A DNA stretch of 5,084 nt. It comes from JAGVLN01 sp964515755 (GTDB lineage: Bacteria > Pseudomonadota > Alphaproteobacteria > Rickettsiales > JABSSG01). This document shows positions 1 through 5,084 of this stretch, in pieces (positions within the stretch are counted from its first letter, which is position 1; each line of letters begins with the position of its first letter). The notes beneath the pieces are model-generated. The model ran no database searches and was not told the DNA's origin. It was given only the letters and a program-made list of their open reading frames with translations. The DNA lies in the NCBI GenBank assembly GCA_964515755.1, contig CAZEVK010000053.1:1-5084 (forward strand), in the 5' to 3' direction. Both the position numbers and the translations under genes were made by a program.

Positions 1-46
1 GATAATTACCATTATCACTAACCTAAAACTGGATCATATATTGGGG
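1..46 (+). pseudogene. Probable N-terminal coding remnant of the alpha-hydroxy-acid oxidase, in a different frame
   Basis: Reading from base 2, the frame gives IITIITNLKLDHILG before it meets TGA at 50-52. Members of the glycolate oxidase family carry a segment of the type DVTNIDMTTTILG immediately before the strand that continues GFKI or GQKI, so this short peptide resembles the missing upstream part of the gene that resumes at about 55 in another frame. Removing bases 44-54 (11 nt) would join ILG directly to GQKIDLP. The rest of the N-terminus, about 50 residues including the usual active-site Tyr24 (spinach numbering), would lie left of the window. The match is short, so this is a moderate-confidence inference. 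Confidence 0.5.
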
Positions 47-48
47 GC

Positions 49-927
49 TTGACAGGGCAGAAAATAGATTTACCAGTAATAATTGCTCCTATGGCTTTCC
101 ATAAATTAGCACATCCTGACGGAGAATTAGGAACAGCAAGAGCAACTAGTTTGCATAGCACAATAATGATCGTAAGTACTTTTTCAACTCAGACATTGGA
201 ATCAATCAAGTCCTTCTCTAAAATATCTCCCTGGTTTCAATTATATATATTTAAAGACAGAGCCATCACAAAAGAACTAGTAATAATGGCAGAAACTTGT
301 GGATATAAAGCTCTTGTTTTAACCGCAGACACACCTGTTTATGGTAACAGGGAAAAAGAAATACGAAATAATTTTGACTTAGCAGAAGGATTAATATTAG
401 AAAATTTAATAAAAGCAGGCTTTAAATTACCAAAAGATTTTATTGGTAATAAATCAAAACACTTTTCTTCATTACTTGATAACAATATAACTTGGGCTGA
501 TATAGATTGGCTACGTTCTATAACTAAGATGCCAATTATACTAAAAGGAATCATGGATAGAAGAGACTTCCTGATTGCCAAAGAACTCTCTATAGCAGCA
601 GTTATTGTATCTAATCATGGTGGACGTCAGCTTGATACAGTTCCAACATCAATAGAAATCTTACAGAAAAATATTGAGTTCATTGATAAAAGGATAGAAA
701 TAATAATTGATGGAGGTATAAGAAAAGGTTCAGATATTTTTAAAGCCTTAGCACTAGGCGCTAAAGCTGTGCTTGTTGGAAGGCCTATTTTGTGGGGACT
801 AGCTGCTAATGGAGAGGCAGGAGTATATAATATTTTAAATATACTTAAATCTGATTTAGAAAAAACAATGAAACTTTGTGGATGTAGTAAGATCGATGAA
901 ATAAATAAAGAGTTCTTATTTTATTAA
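49..927 (+). CDS. FMN-dependent alpha-hydroxy-acid oxidase/dehydrogenase (glycolate/L-lactate oxidase family), N-terminally truncated, probably a frameshifted gene
   Basis: The family oxidises L-2-hydroxy acids (glycolate, lactate and longer chains) to 2-oxo acids on an FMN-binding TIM barrel. Seen here, numbered from the TTG at 49: IIAPMAFHKLAHPDGE (11-26), FQLY (Tyr66), TADTP (Asp94), Arg101, the FMN/active-site Lys166 in ILKG, catalytic His190 and substrate-binding Arg193 in SNHGGRQLD, DGGIRKG (221-227) and GRP (244-246) for FMN phosphate, and a family-like C-terminus. These correspond to spinach glycolate oxidase Tyr129, Asp157, Arg164, Lys230, His254 and Arg257. The residue equivalent to Trp108 is Phe45, so substrate preference cannot be assigned. 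Family members have about 350-370 residues; this frame has 292 and lacks about 64 at the start, including the usual Tyr24. A TAA in this frame at 19-21 blocks an in-frame extension, and the TTG has no convincing ribosome binding site. The product is probably inactive, or the gene is a pseudogene. It is more like glycolate/lactate oxidases than E. coli LldD. Confidence 0.85.
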   Translation: MTGQKIDLPVIIAPMAFHKLAHPDGELGTARATSLHSTIMIVSTFSTQTLESIKSFSKISPWFQLYIFKDRAITKELVIMAETCGYKALVLTADTPVYGNREKEIRNNFDLAEGLILENLIKAGFKLPKDFIGNKSKHFSSLLDNNITWADIDWLRSITKMPIILKGIMDRRDFLIAKELSIAAVIVSNHGGRQLDTVPTSIEILQKNIEFIDKRIEIIIDGGIRKGSDIFKALALGAKAVLVGRPILWGLAANGEAGVYNILNILKSDLEKTMKLCGCSKIDEINKEFLFY

Positions 928-1191
928 GCTAACCTCCTTCATTAATTTTTAAGTTATCCAAATTTGTGAGAATAAACATAAAATATGGTATTATTATTTC
1001 TATTGAAAACCTGTAGAACTTATATTTTTTCATCCTATTATCTTTAATCATAACAGTAAGACATTTTAGCAACTTATCTTTCATTATTCAAGAACTTGAC
1101 TGCGTCAATGATCGCTTTAGAAAAAATGCTTTTAAATTTCAAAGATCTATTAGCGTCATATTTGGAATTGCTGGGTTGAATACTTTTAATA
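928..1191. other. Intergenic stretch without a recognisable gene
   Basis: This AT-rich stretch lies between the oxidase and the receiver-domain remnant. No strong hairpin followed by a T-run is visible after the oxidase stop. On the minus strand a frame is open from about 1190 to a TAA at 1074-1076 (it includes KSIFSKAIIDAVKFLNNER) and could be trailing sequence of the decayed gene upstream. A second, 51-codon minus-strand frame (1084-929) has no ribosome binding site or recognisable motif. I assign no function to either. Confidence 0.5.
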
Positions 1192-1556
1192 TCAATTAAT
1201 CAGCTGTAAGTATTTTTCAATATTAAATTTTAAAACTTATTTAGAAAATGGTCTGTTAATATATGCATACGCACCTAATTTAATAACATTTTCTAATTCC
1301 TCAGAAATCTACTATACCTGTTTGAATTATTACTGAAACATTTTTGATTTTTTTATTTTTTAAGTTTTTTAACAGCACTGCACCATAGACACCTGGTAAC
1401 ATTAAATCTATTGAATTGTTAATCATTTTCAAATAATTAAGTGCTTCAGTGGCTGATCCTATACGAAACATCACTTACGTTTATTGGATAACCGTACAAA
1501 TGGAATAATAAATTTAAAACAAATCTAATTGGTTAATTTTCTTCAACCCATATCTT
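1192..1556 (-). pseudogene. Decayed response-regulator receiver (CheY-like) domain gene
   Basis: Three minus-strand pieces in successive frames read as one receiver domain of about 120 residues. Piece 1 (from 1556) reads KIWVEEN, stop, PIRFVLNLLFHLYGYPINVSD, which resembles the start KILLVEDNPINxxVLxxLLxxLGY. Piece 2 (1474-1301) contains GSATEALNYLK, IDLMLPGVYGA and VSVIIQTGIVD, matching helix 2, the phosphoacceptor strand with its DLMLPG loop, and strand 4 with the conserved Thr. Piece 3 (1305-1241) reads SEELENVIKLGAYAYINRPF, matching helix 4 and the strand-5 KPF motif with Arg for Lys. Reading on through TAA 1241-1243 gives VLKFNIEKYLQLIN to a TGA at 1192-1194. Lesions seen: TAA at 1533-1535, a frame change near 1475, an apparent loss of about 4-5 codons before the acceptor Asp, one extra base at about 1305-1307, and TAA at 1241. 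In life it would have been a two-component output or relay domain, either stand-alone or the tail of a hybrid kinase. It cannot make a working protein now. Confidence 0.72.
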
Positions 1557-1675
1557 GCCTAGATGTACCAAAATAATATACTTACAAACTTATGGAAACA
1601 AATGTGATTATTATTTACCAATCACTATAACGATGCCAGAAAATTTATGAATTATTATATGTCATGTGATTTTTA

Positions 1676-2533
1676 CTAATTATAGAGGCGCTCAACAACT
1701 TCAAAATGATTATCTCCAATCAAAACATGCTCCAACACTTTTTGTTTATCATTATAACAATAATAATATTCTATATTAGTATCGCTGCCACTAAAAATAT
1801 TATCCTCAATTTTTCTAATTTCCATACAATGTTCATAGCTTTGATTCTCTAATGTAACCTTCATATGCTTGGCTTTTAAATTCTCAGCTGCTTCTTGCGT
1901 GATTTGTCCTAATACTACTTTATTTAACAGACTGTATCTTTCTTCAATCATTGGCCCATAAATGTAATCATAAAGCTTCTGTCCAAATTCTCCTTTTTCT
2001 TTTACTAATTTGCTTTTTAAAGCCTCTTTCTCTACTACAAGAGCGATATTGTTAAGCTTAAGCTCGTATTTTTCAGCATCACTAGCAAAGTCATAAACAT
2101 ATTGCAATGGCGAATATGAAAGCGCTTGAGTAAGTTCACTATATGCAGTAGTTGATCTGAGTGAAACTTTAATACTATCATATTCTTGATAGAACGAATA
2201 TAAATTAGAAACTGCGCCATAACCTGTATAAATAGCCATTACTGTTCCATATGCACAGCCAAGATATGGAATGCCTACATATGATATCGCGTATGGTACC
2301 GCCATATAGCTAATCGTCGTTGTTAATTGAGTAACAGCACTTGTGTATTCCCCTTGATAGAATTGATATAAGATATCTAATGCGCTGATAACTGAAGAAT
2401 AGCCATTAACTCCATAATGCATGCTATATATATGAGTGGAATCTAACAGAACTTTCTTGGCGTTATGAGCTGTAGGTTCATAATATAACCTAGCTGAATC
2501 TATAATGCTGTCCAAAACCTTGAATCCTACCGT
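1676..2533 (-). other. Latrotoxin C-terminal-domain-like module with hydrophobic segment
   Basis: Residues about 850-1134. A helical lead (GFKVLDSIIDSARLYYEPT) is followed by a hydrophobic, Tyr/Gly-rich stretch at 912-961 (SYMAVPYAISYVGIPYLG, AYGTVMAIYTGYGAVSNLYS) long enough for one or two membrane passes. After it come SPLQYVYDFAS (990-1000), FGQKLYDYIYGPMIEERYSL (1032-1051) and a terminal YYYCYNDKQKVLEHV (1105-1119). This pattern resembles, from memory, the latrotoxin-CTD proteins described in Wolbachia phage WO and other Rickettsiales, which share a domain with black-widow latrotoxins. I could not check it by search. In spiders the domain is cleaved off the mature toxin; in bacteria a role in delivery or release is only a proposal. 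Confidence 0.6.
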
Positions 2534-5084
2534 TGCCTTATGGATAATAGGTTTTATGTTTTGGATCTTATCATCTATTAGGCTTTTAACGTCTAATAGA
2601 TCACGAAATTTTTCTTGTAGATTGTAAACAGCAATGAAATCGTCTGCATTAGCTCCTTTATCTGGGTGTAACTTGAGTAGCACTGATTTCTTAAAATCCA
2701 AAGAGTCTCTTAGTACATCAATAGACCTATCAATACCATTCCTTTGTAATATCTCTTTAAATTGGCCAATTTCTTTGCGGTATACTATTTGTTTCAAGTA
2801 CCACTCTAAAGTACTATAAAATTTATAACCAAAAGTGTTGGCTCTACTACCTGCATGAATATTGCTATTACTATCAACGGCAAAATCCATCACTGGCTCA
2901 GTTGCAAAATGCCTGGCATTATATACAATTAGATCTTGCGTAAAACTCTCTGTTGTTGTTCCTTTATTATCGAGATTATAATAATCTGAGGATAATACTG
3001 CTTGTTGCATATTCTGATCTTCAGACGTCACCTCTAATCCTAATAGTCTATTTAGAACTGCGTTAACTCCTTGTTCTTGTACAACCCATAATATTTGCTC
3101 TGTAGCACTAGAATCTTGACCAAGGTCAAGAAGTAGATTAGCTCCTGCACTTCCTGCAATCTTGAAAGCTTCCGATAACAATATAGCGCCCATTGGATGA
3201 TTCAATATCGCATTGTCATATACTATGAAGTTGCAGTAAGCAATCTGTACTGAAGAGTGAAAATCTTTGGAAGAACTCTTTATTGGTTCTTGTCTCTTCT
3301 CTATACTAATAGCTCCAACGTCAGCTGCGGTTGCAACCTCTGACTTACCAATTGGCTCTTGCATAAAAGCCGCCAGTTTTTTATTTTCTAGCATTAATAA
3401 ATCATAAGCTGCTCTTATTTCTTCATCTGTATATGGACTGCCAATATCCTCTCCGGTCAGTTCTCTATTACGATTAATCATTTCAAATATCATACTTTTT
3501 AAGTAAGAGGCATCAGCCAATTCTTGCTTTTCTATACAAGAAAAATCCGCTGCTGAGCTCTCCATTCTTTTTTCACTTTGTTCTTTGAGCTCTGCATTTC
3601 TTTGACTTATTGATTCTACTGTAAGATGGATCCTCACTATTATATCAGGTTGAATACCTATATCTGTTACTGGCTGTACAACTGGTACATTGCCAACTTC
3701 CAAGTCTTCTATAGCTTGAAATTTATTTCTAACATAGGTCTCAAATTGTTGTTCCTTTCCCTGTGCTTTTGACGCTATTAAAAGATTATGAGATAATCCT
3801 TTTATATAATTCCCAAATTCGTTAAAGTCTAAGTTTACTCCTGTTTTATCTTTCCAGTACTTTGCAAGCGATGCTATATTAAACCCTGTCATCACACCAC
3901 AATTATTAACTAATTGTTGAGTAGGATTAAGATGAACTTGTGACATTTGGGCTTGAAGCTTCTGGGAAACATCAAGAGGGTTGTCAGTTTGACCAACCAT
4001 TTCAGCTAGTTCAGATAAAAAGACAAGCCCAGTCATTTTACTTGCTATATATTCATCGCTACCTATACCATAGGCTGAATTCATGTAAACAATTTGAATA
4101 ACACTCGTGATTAAATCTGGTAATAATCCTATAGTCACTATATGGTTACCATCAGCCACGATAAAAAATACAGGCTTACCTGTGCCTACTGAAATAGCTT
4201 GCTCTATCTGTCTTATTCTTGCAGCTTTGTTTTCTTCAGACCATCCTAAAATCACGGTAGAGTCTGCAACATTTATTAATGCAAACTCTGCTCTTGACTG
4301 CTCTACAGTTTTACCAGATAACAATGCGTATTCATATTCAGCAAGCGCGATAACATTTTCATCATCAAGAAAATGCCCAATCTTATATCCATCAGCTAAA
4401 TTTATTGAGCCCACTCTTAATTTATGATATGCAGAGCCTTTTGTGAATACTTTTGAAGAATCTGCAACTGCAGCAGACTCCTCATCTTTTAATTCTGACC
4501 CTCGTATATTTTTATCTTCCGGAATAAATGGAGTTGTAGGAGCACTTGAAAGAGCACTCTTTCCTATCAGTTCTTCCAAAAGCTTTGATTGCGTTTGTTC
4601 TGACTGCTCTCTATTATGCTCTCTAGCTTCTCTAATTTCTTGTACAGTTTGTGCAATATATGCAGCTGTTTTAGATGTTATTTCTAAAGATTTTGCTAAA
4701 TTACCAAAATAATCTGAATCCAATTCTAAAAAAAAGCTTATCAATTTCTCATTACCATCTTGTTCTCTATACTCAGAGCCATAATTACCAGAATATTTGC
4801 CATACCCAACGCCCCACCCTGTCACTTCTTTGAGTGCATAACCAGCAACAGCACAAAACCCTTCATCACCATAAGTATGAATCATTTTATGACGTTGCTC
4901 CGGATCAGGAGTAAGTTCTAGCAGTAACTTCATTACTTCAATATGGCCATTTTTTGCAGCCCCTGTAAATGCCGATTCTCCTCTACTATAAGTAAGAGTC
5001 ACTTTAATACGTTGCTCCTCCGCATGAATCATTTCATTACGTTGCTCCGGATCAGGAGTAAGTTCTAGCAGTAACTTCATTACT
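1676..5084 (-). CDS. Giant ankyrin / clan CE cysteine peptidase / J-domain / latrotoxin-CTD-like protein, 5' end outside the window (putative host-directed effector or toxin)
   Basis: The frame is open to the right edge; residues here are numbered from the Met at 5080-5078. That Met is not the likely start: the codon before it is GTA (Val) and the same Val-Met-Lys occurs inside the next ankyrin repeat (GHIEVMKLLLEL), so more repeats should lie upstream. Order: ankyrin repeats 1-69; Gly/Tyr-rich linker; charged coiled-coil-like helix about 128-172; clan CE peptidase-like domain about 215-435 with His313, Asn334, Gln388 and Cys394; polar linker 436-605 with charged helices; unrecognised region 606-780; J-domain-like segment 785-830 with HPD at 805-807; latrotoxin-CTD-like region about 850-1134 with a hydrophobic stretch at 912-961. 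It stops with TAG at 1678-1676. There is no internal frame disruption over 1135 codons. Ankyrin plus host-type peptidase plus toxin-like tail suggests a secreted protein acting in a eukaryotic host; the substrate is unknown. No signal peptide can be judged because the N-terminus is missing. Confidence 0.93.
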   Translation of the reverse strand, partial: VMKLLLELTPDPEQRNEMIHAEEQRIKVTLTYSRGESAFTGAAKNGHIEVMKLLLELTPDPEQRHKMIHTYGDEGFCAVAGYALKEVTGWGVGYGKYSGNYGSEYREQDGNEKLISFFLELDSDYFGNLAKSLEITSKTAAYIAQTVQEIREAREHNREQSEQTQSKLLEELIGKSALSSAPTTPFIPEDKNIRGSELKDEESAAVADSSKVFTKGSAYHKLRVGSINLADGYKIGHFLDDENVIALAEYEYALLSGKTVEQSRAEFALINVADSTVILGWSEENKAARIRQIEQAISVGTGKPVFFIVADGNHIVTIGLLPDLITSVIQIVYMNSAYGIGSDEYIASKMTGLVFLSELAEMVGQTDNPLDVSQKLQAQMSQVHLNPTQQLVNNCGVMTGFNIASLAKYWKDKTGVNLDFNEFGNYIKGLSHNLLIASKAQGKEQQFETYVRNKFQAIEDLEVGNVPVVQPVTDIGIQPDIIVRIHLTVESISQRNAELKEQSEKRMESSAADFSCIEKQELADASYLKSMIFEMINRNRELTGEDIGSPYTDEEIRAAYDLLMLENKKLAAFMQEPIGKSEVATAADVGAISIEKRQEPIKSSSKDFHSSVQIAYCNFIVYDNAILNHPMGAILLSEAFKIAGSAGANLLLDLGQDSSATEQILWVVQEQGVNAVLNRLLGLEVTSEDQNMQQAVLSSDYYNLDNKGTTTESFTQDLIVYNARHFATEPVMDFAVDSNSNIHAGSRANTFGYKFYSTLEWYLKQIVYRKEIGQFKEILQRNGIDRSIDVLRDSLDFKKSVLLKLHPDKGANADDFIAVYNLQEKFRDLLDVKSLIDDKIQNIKPIIHKATVGFKVLDSIIDSARLYYEPTAHNAKKVLLDSTHIYSMHYGVNGYSSVISALDILYQFYQGEYTSAVTQLTTTISYMAVPYAISYVGIPYLGCAYGTVMAIYTGYGAVSNLYSFYQEYDSIKVSLRSTTAYSELTQALSYSPLQYVYDFASDAEKYELKLNNIALVVEKEALKSKLVKEKGEFGQKLYDYIYGPMIEERYSLLNKVVLGQITQEAAENLKAKHMKVTLENQSYEHCMEIRKIEDNIFSGSDTNIEYYYCYNDKQKVLEHVLIGDNHFEVVERLYN
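2591..2728 (-). other. J-domain-like segment with HPD motif
   Basis: Residues about 785-830. The central piece FKKSVLLKLHPDKGANADDF has the helix II - HPD loop - helix III layout of DnaJ J-domains, with HPD at 805-807 (bases 2668-2660) followed by the common KG. Helix III would be AVYNLQEKFRDLL. Helix I is poorly conserved, and no DnaJ Gly/Phe or zinc-finger region follows. In J-proteins HPD stimulates Hsp70 ATPase, so this segment could recruit a bacterial or host Hsp70. The HPD identification is direct; the function is inference. Confidence 0.68.
3776..4438 (-). other. Clan CE (ULP1/YopJ-type) cysteine peptidase-like domain
   Basis: Residues about 215-435. The clan CE order His, acid/amide, Gln, Cys is visible: VFFIVADGNHIVTIGLL (His313), VYMNSAYG (Asn334 where SUMO proteases have Asp in a YxDS motif), TQQLVNNCG (Gln388 and Cys394, six apart as in yeast Ulp1 Gln574-Cys580), followed by the helix VMTGFNIASLAKYW. 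Family members cleave ubiquitin, SUMO or NEDD8 conjugates, and a few acetylate host kinases. Bacterial examples from intracellular pathogens and symbionts include Chlamydia ChlaDub1, Wolbachia CidB and Orientia OtDUB. I recognise the motif pattern and not a close homologue, so the specificity is open. Confidence 0.7.
4877..4937. repeat. 61-nt direct repeat, copy A (inside the ankyrin region)
   Basis: This copy matches 5024-5084 at 59 of 61 bases, and the last 46 bases (4892-4937) are identical. The copies are 147 nt apart, which is exactly 49 codons, so the repeat keeps the reading frame. On the coding strand it encodes VMKLLLELTPDPEQRHKMIH. Near-identity at DNA level, including synonymous positions, indicates a recent duplication or gene conversion. 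Confidence 0.95.
5024..5084. repeat. 61-nt direct repeat, copy B (runs to the window edge)
   Basis: This is the second copy of the in-frame ankyrin repeat, with its identical 46-nt core at 5039-5084. It encodes VMKLLLELTPDPEQRNEMIH. It may continue past the window edge, because copy A is followed by the GHIE codons of the ankyrin consensus. The ten-base piece acgttgctcc also recurs at 5009-5018, giving a third PEQR-like motif (EEQR) ten codons downstream in the protein. Confidence 0.93.

Larger units (their letters stand above)
4874..5084 (-). other. Ankyrin-repeat region (domain of the giant protein)
   Basis: Residues 1-69 contain one full ankyrin unit and the tail of another. The signature is GESAFTGAAKNGHIEVMKLLLEL (34-56; compare the ankyrin consensus GxTALHxAAxxGHxEVVKLLLE), followed by TPDPEQRHKMIH; the preceding copy supplies MKLLLELTPDPEQRNEMIH at the window edge. 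The period is 49 residues rather than the usual 33, because a longer PEQR-containing finger separates the helix pairs. Ankyrin arrays bind proteins and are frequent in effectors of intracellular bacteria. More repeats probably lie beyond the right edge. Confidence 0.88.

Noticed and set aside
339..581. 80-codon minus-strand open frame
   Set aside because: It lies wholly antisense to the oxidase, whose frame is confirmed by conserved catalytic motifs, and it shows no motif of its own.
930..945. AAGGAGGTT on the minus strand, a perfect Shine-Dalgarno-like string
   Set aside because: No start codon at suitable spacing opens a frame downstream; the sequence beyond is antisense to the oxidase end.
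929..1084. 51-codon minus-strand frame with one hydrophobic stretch
   Set aside because: There is no Shine-Dalgarno before its ATG, no family resemblance, and AT-rich spacer easily produces such frames.
1604..1625. Inverted repeat GTGATT/AATCAC about 50 nt after the effector stop codon
   Set aside because: A six-pair AT-rich stem with a 10-nt loop and no proper T-run is too weak to call a terminator.
2035..2819. Minus-strand frame 2035-2220 and plus-strand frame 2634-2819
   Set aside because: Both overlap the giant gene in other frames, have no recognisable motif and no ribosome binding site.
4107..4712. Plus-strand open frames (4107-4427 and 4443-4712) opposite the peptidase domain
   Set aside because: They are antisense shadows of a clearly coding minus-strand frame; their Ser/Leu-rich composition is that of a reverse-complement read.
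5078..5080. ATG at 5080-5078 as the start of the effector gene
   Set aside because: The same Val-Met-Lys occurs inside the next ankyrin repeat, and the frame is open to the window edge, so this Met is internal.

Overview
The window is AT-rich and has the look of a host-associated, gene-decaying intracellular bacterium. An ankyrin-repeat giant protein carrying a eukaryote-type (clan CE) cysteine peptidase signature and a latrotoxin-like C-terminal region, flanked by decayed metabolic and signalling genes, fits a Rickettsiales-type endosymbiont of protists or arthropods best. Other amoeba or arthropod symbionts (Legionellales, Bacteroidota) cannot be excluded from 5 kb. The taxonomic placement is inference.

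Layout. Positions 1-927 (+) hold most of an FMN-dependent alpha-hydroxy-acid oxidase/dehydrogenase (glycolate oxidase / L-lactate oxidase family). All C-terminal catalytic and FMN-binding residues are present, but the reading frame starts only at a TTG in mid-domain. The preceding codons lie in another frame, so the gene is probably frameshifted. Positions 928-1675 hold no intact gene, but the minus strand at about 1556-1192 carries a clearly recognisable, broken response-regulator receiver (CheY-like) domain spread over three frames. Positions 1676-5084 (-) are one long open frame of at least 1135 codons that runs off the right edge, so its start is outside the window.

The long minus-strand gene is the main interest. 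In order it encodes ankyrin repeats (with a nearly identical 61-nt DNA repeat), a short coiled coil, a clan CE cysteine-peptidase-like domain with a His-Asn-Gln-Cys constellation, an unrecognised linker and helical region, a J-domain-like segment with HPD, and a hydrophobic C-terminal module resembling the latrotoxin C-terminal domain. I infer a secreted, host-directed effector or toxin that may cleave ubiquitin-like conjugates and act at or across a membrane. The genes do not form an obvious pathway together: the oxidase remnant converges on the minus-strand genes, and the receiver remnant lies downstream of the effector on the same strand. The long effector frame is intact while everything around it is decaying, which suggests that the effector is under selection or recently acquired.
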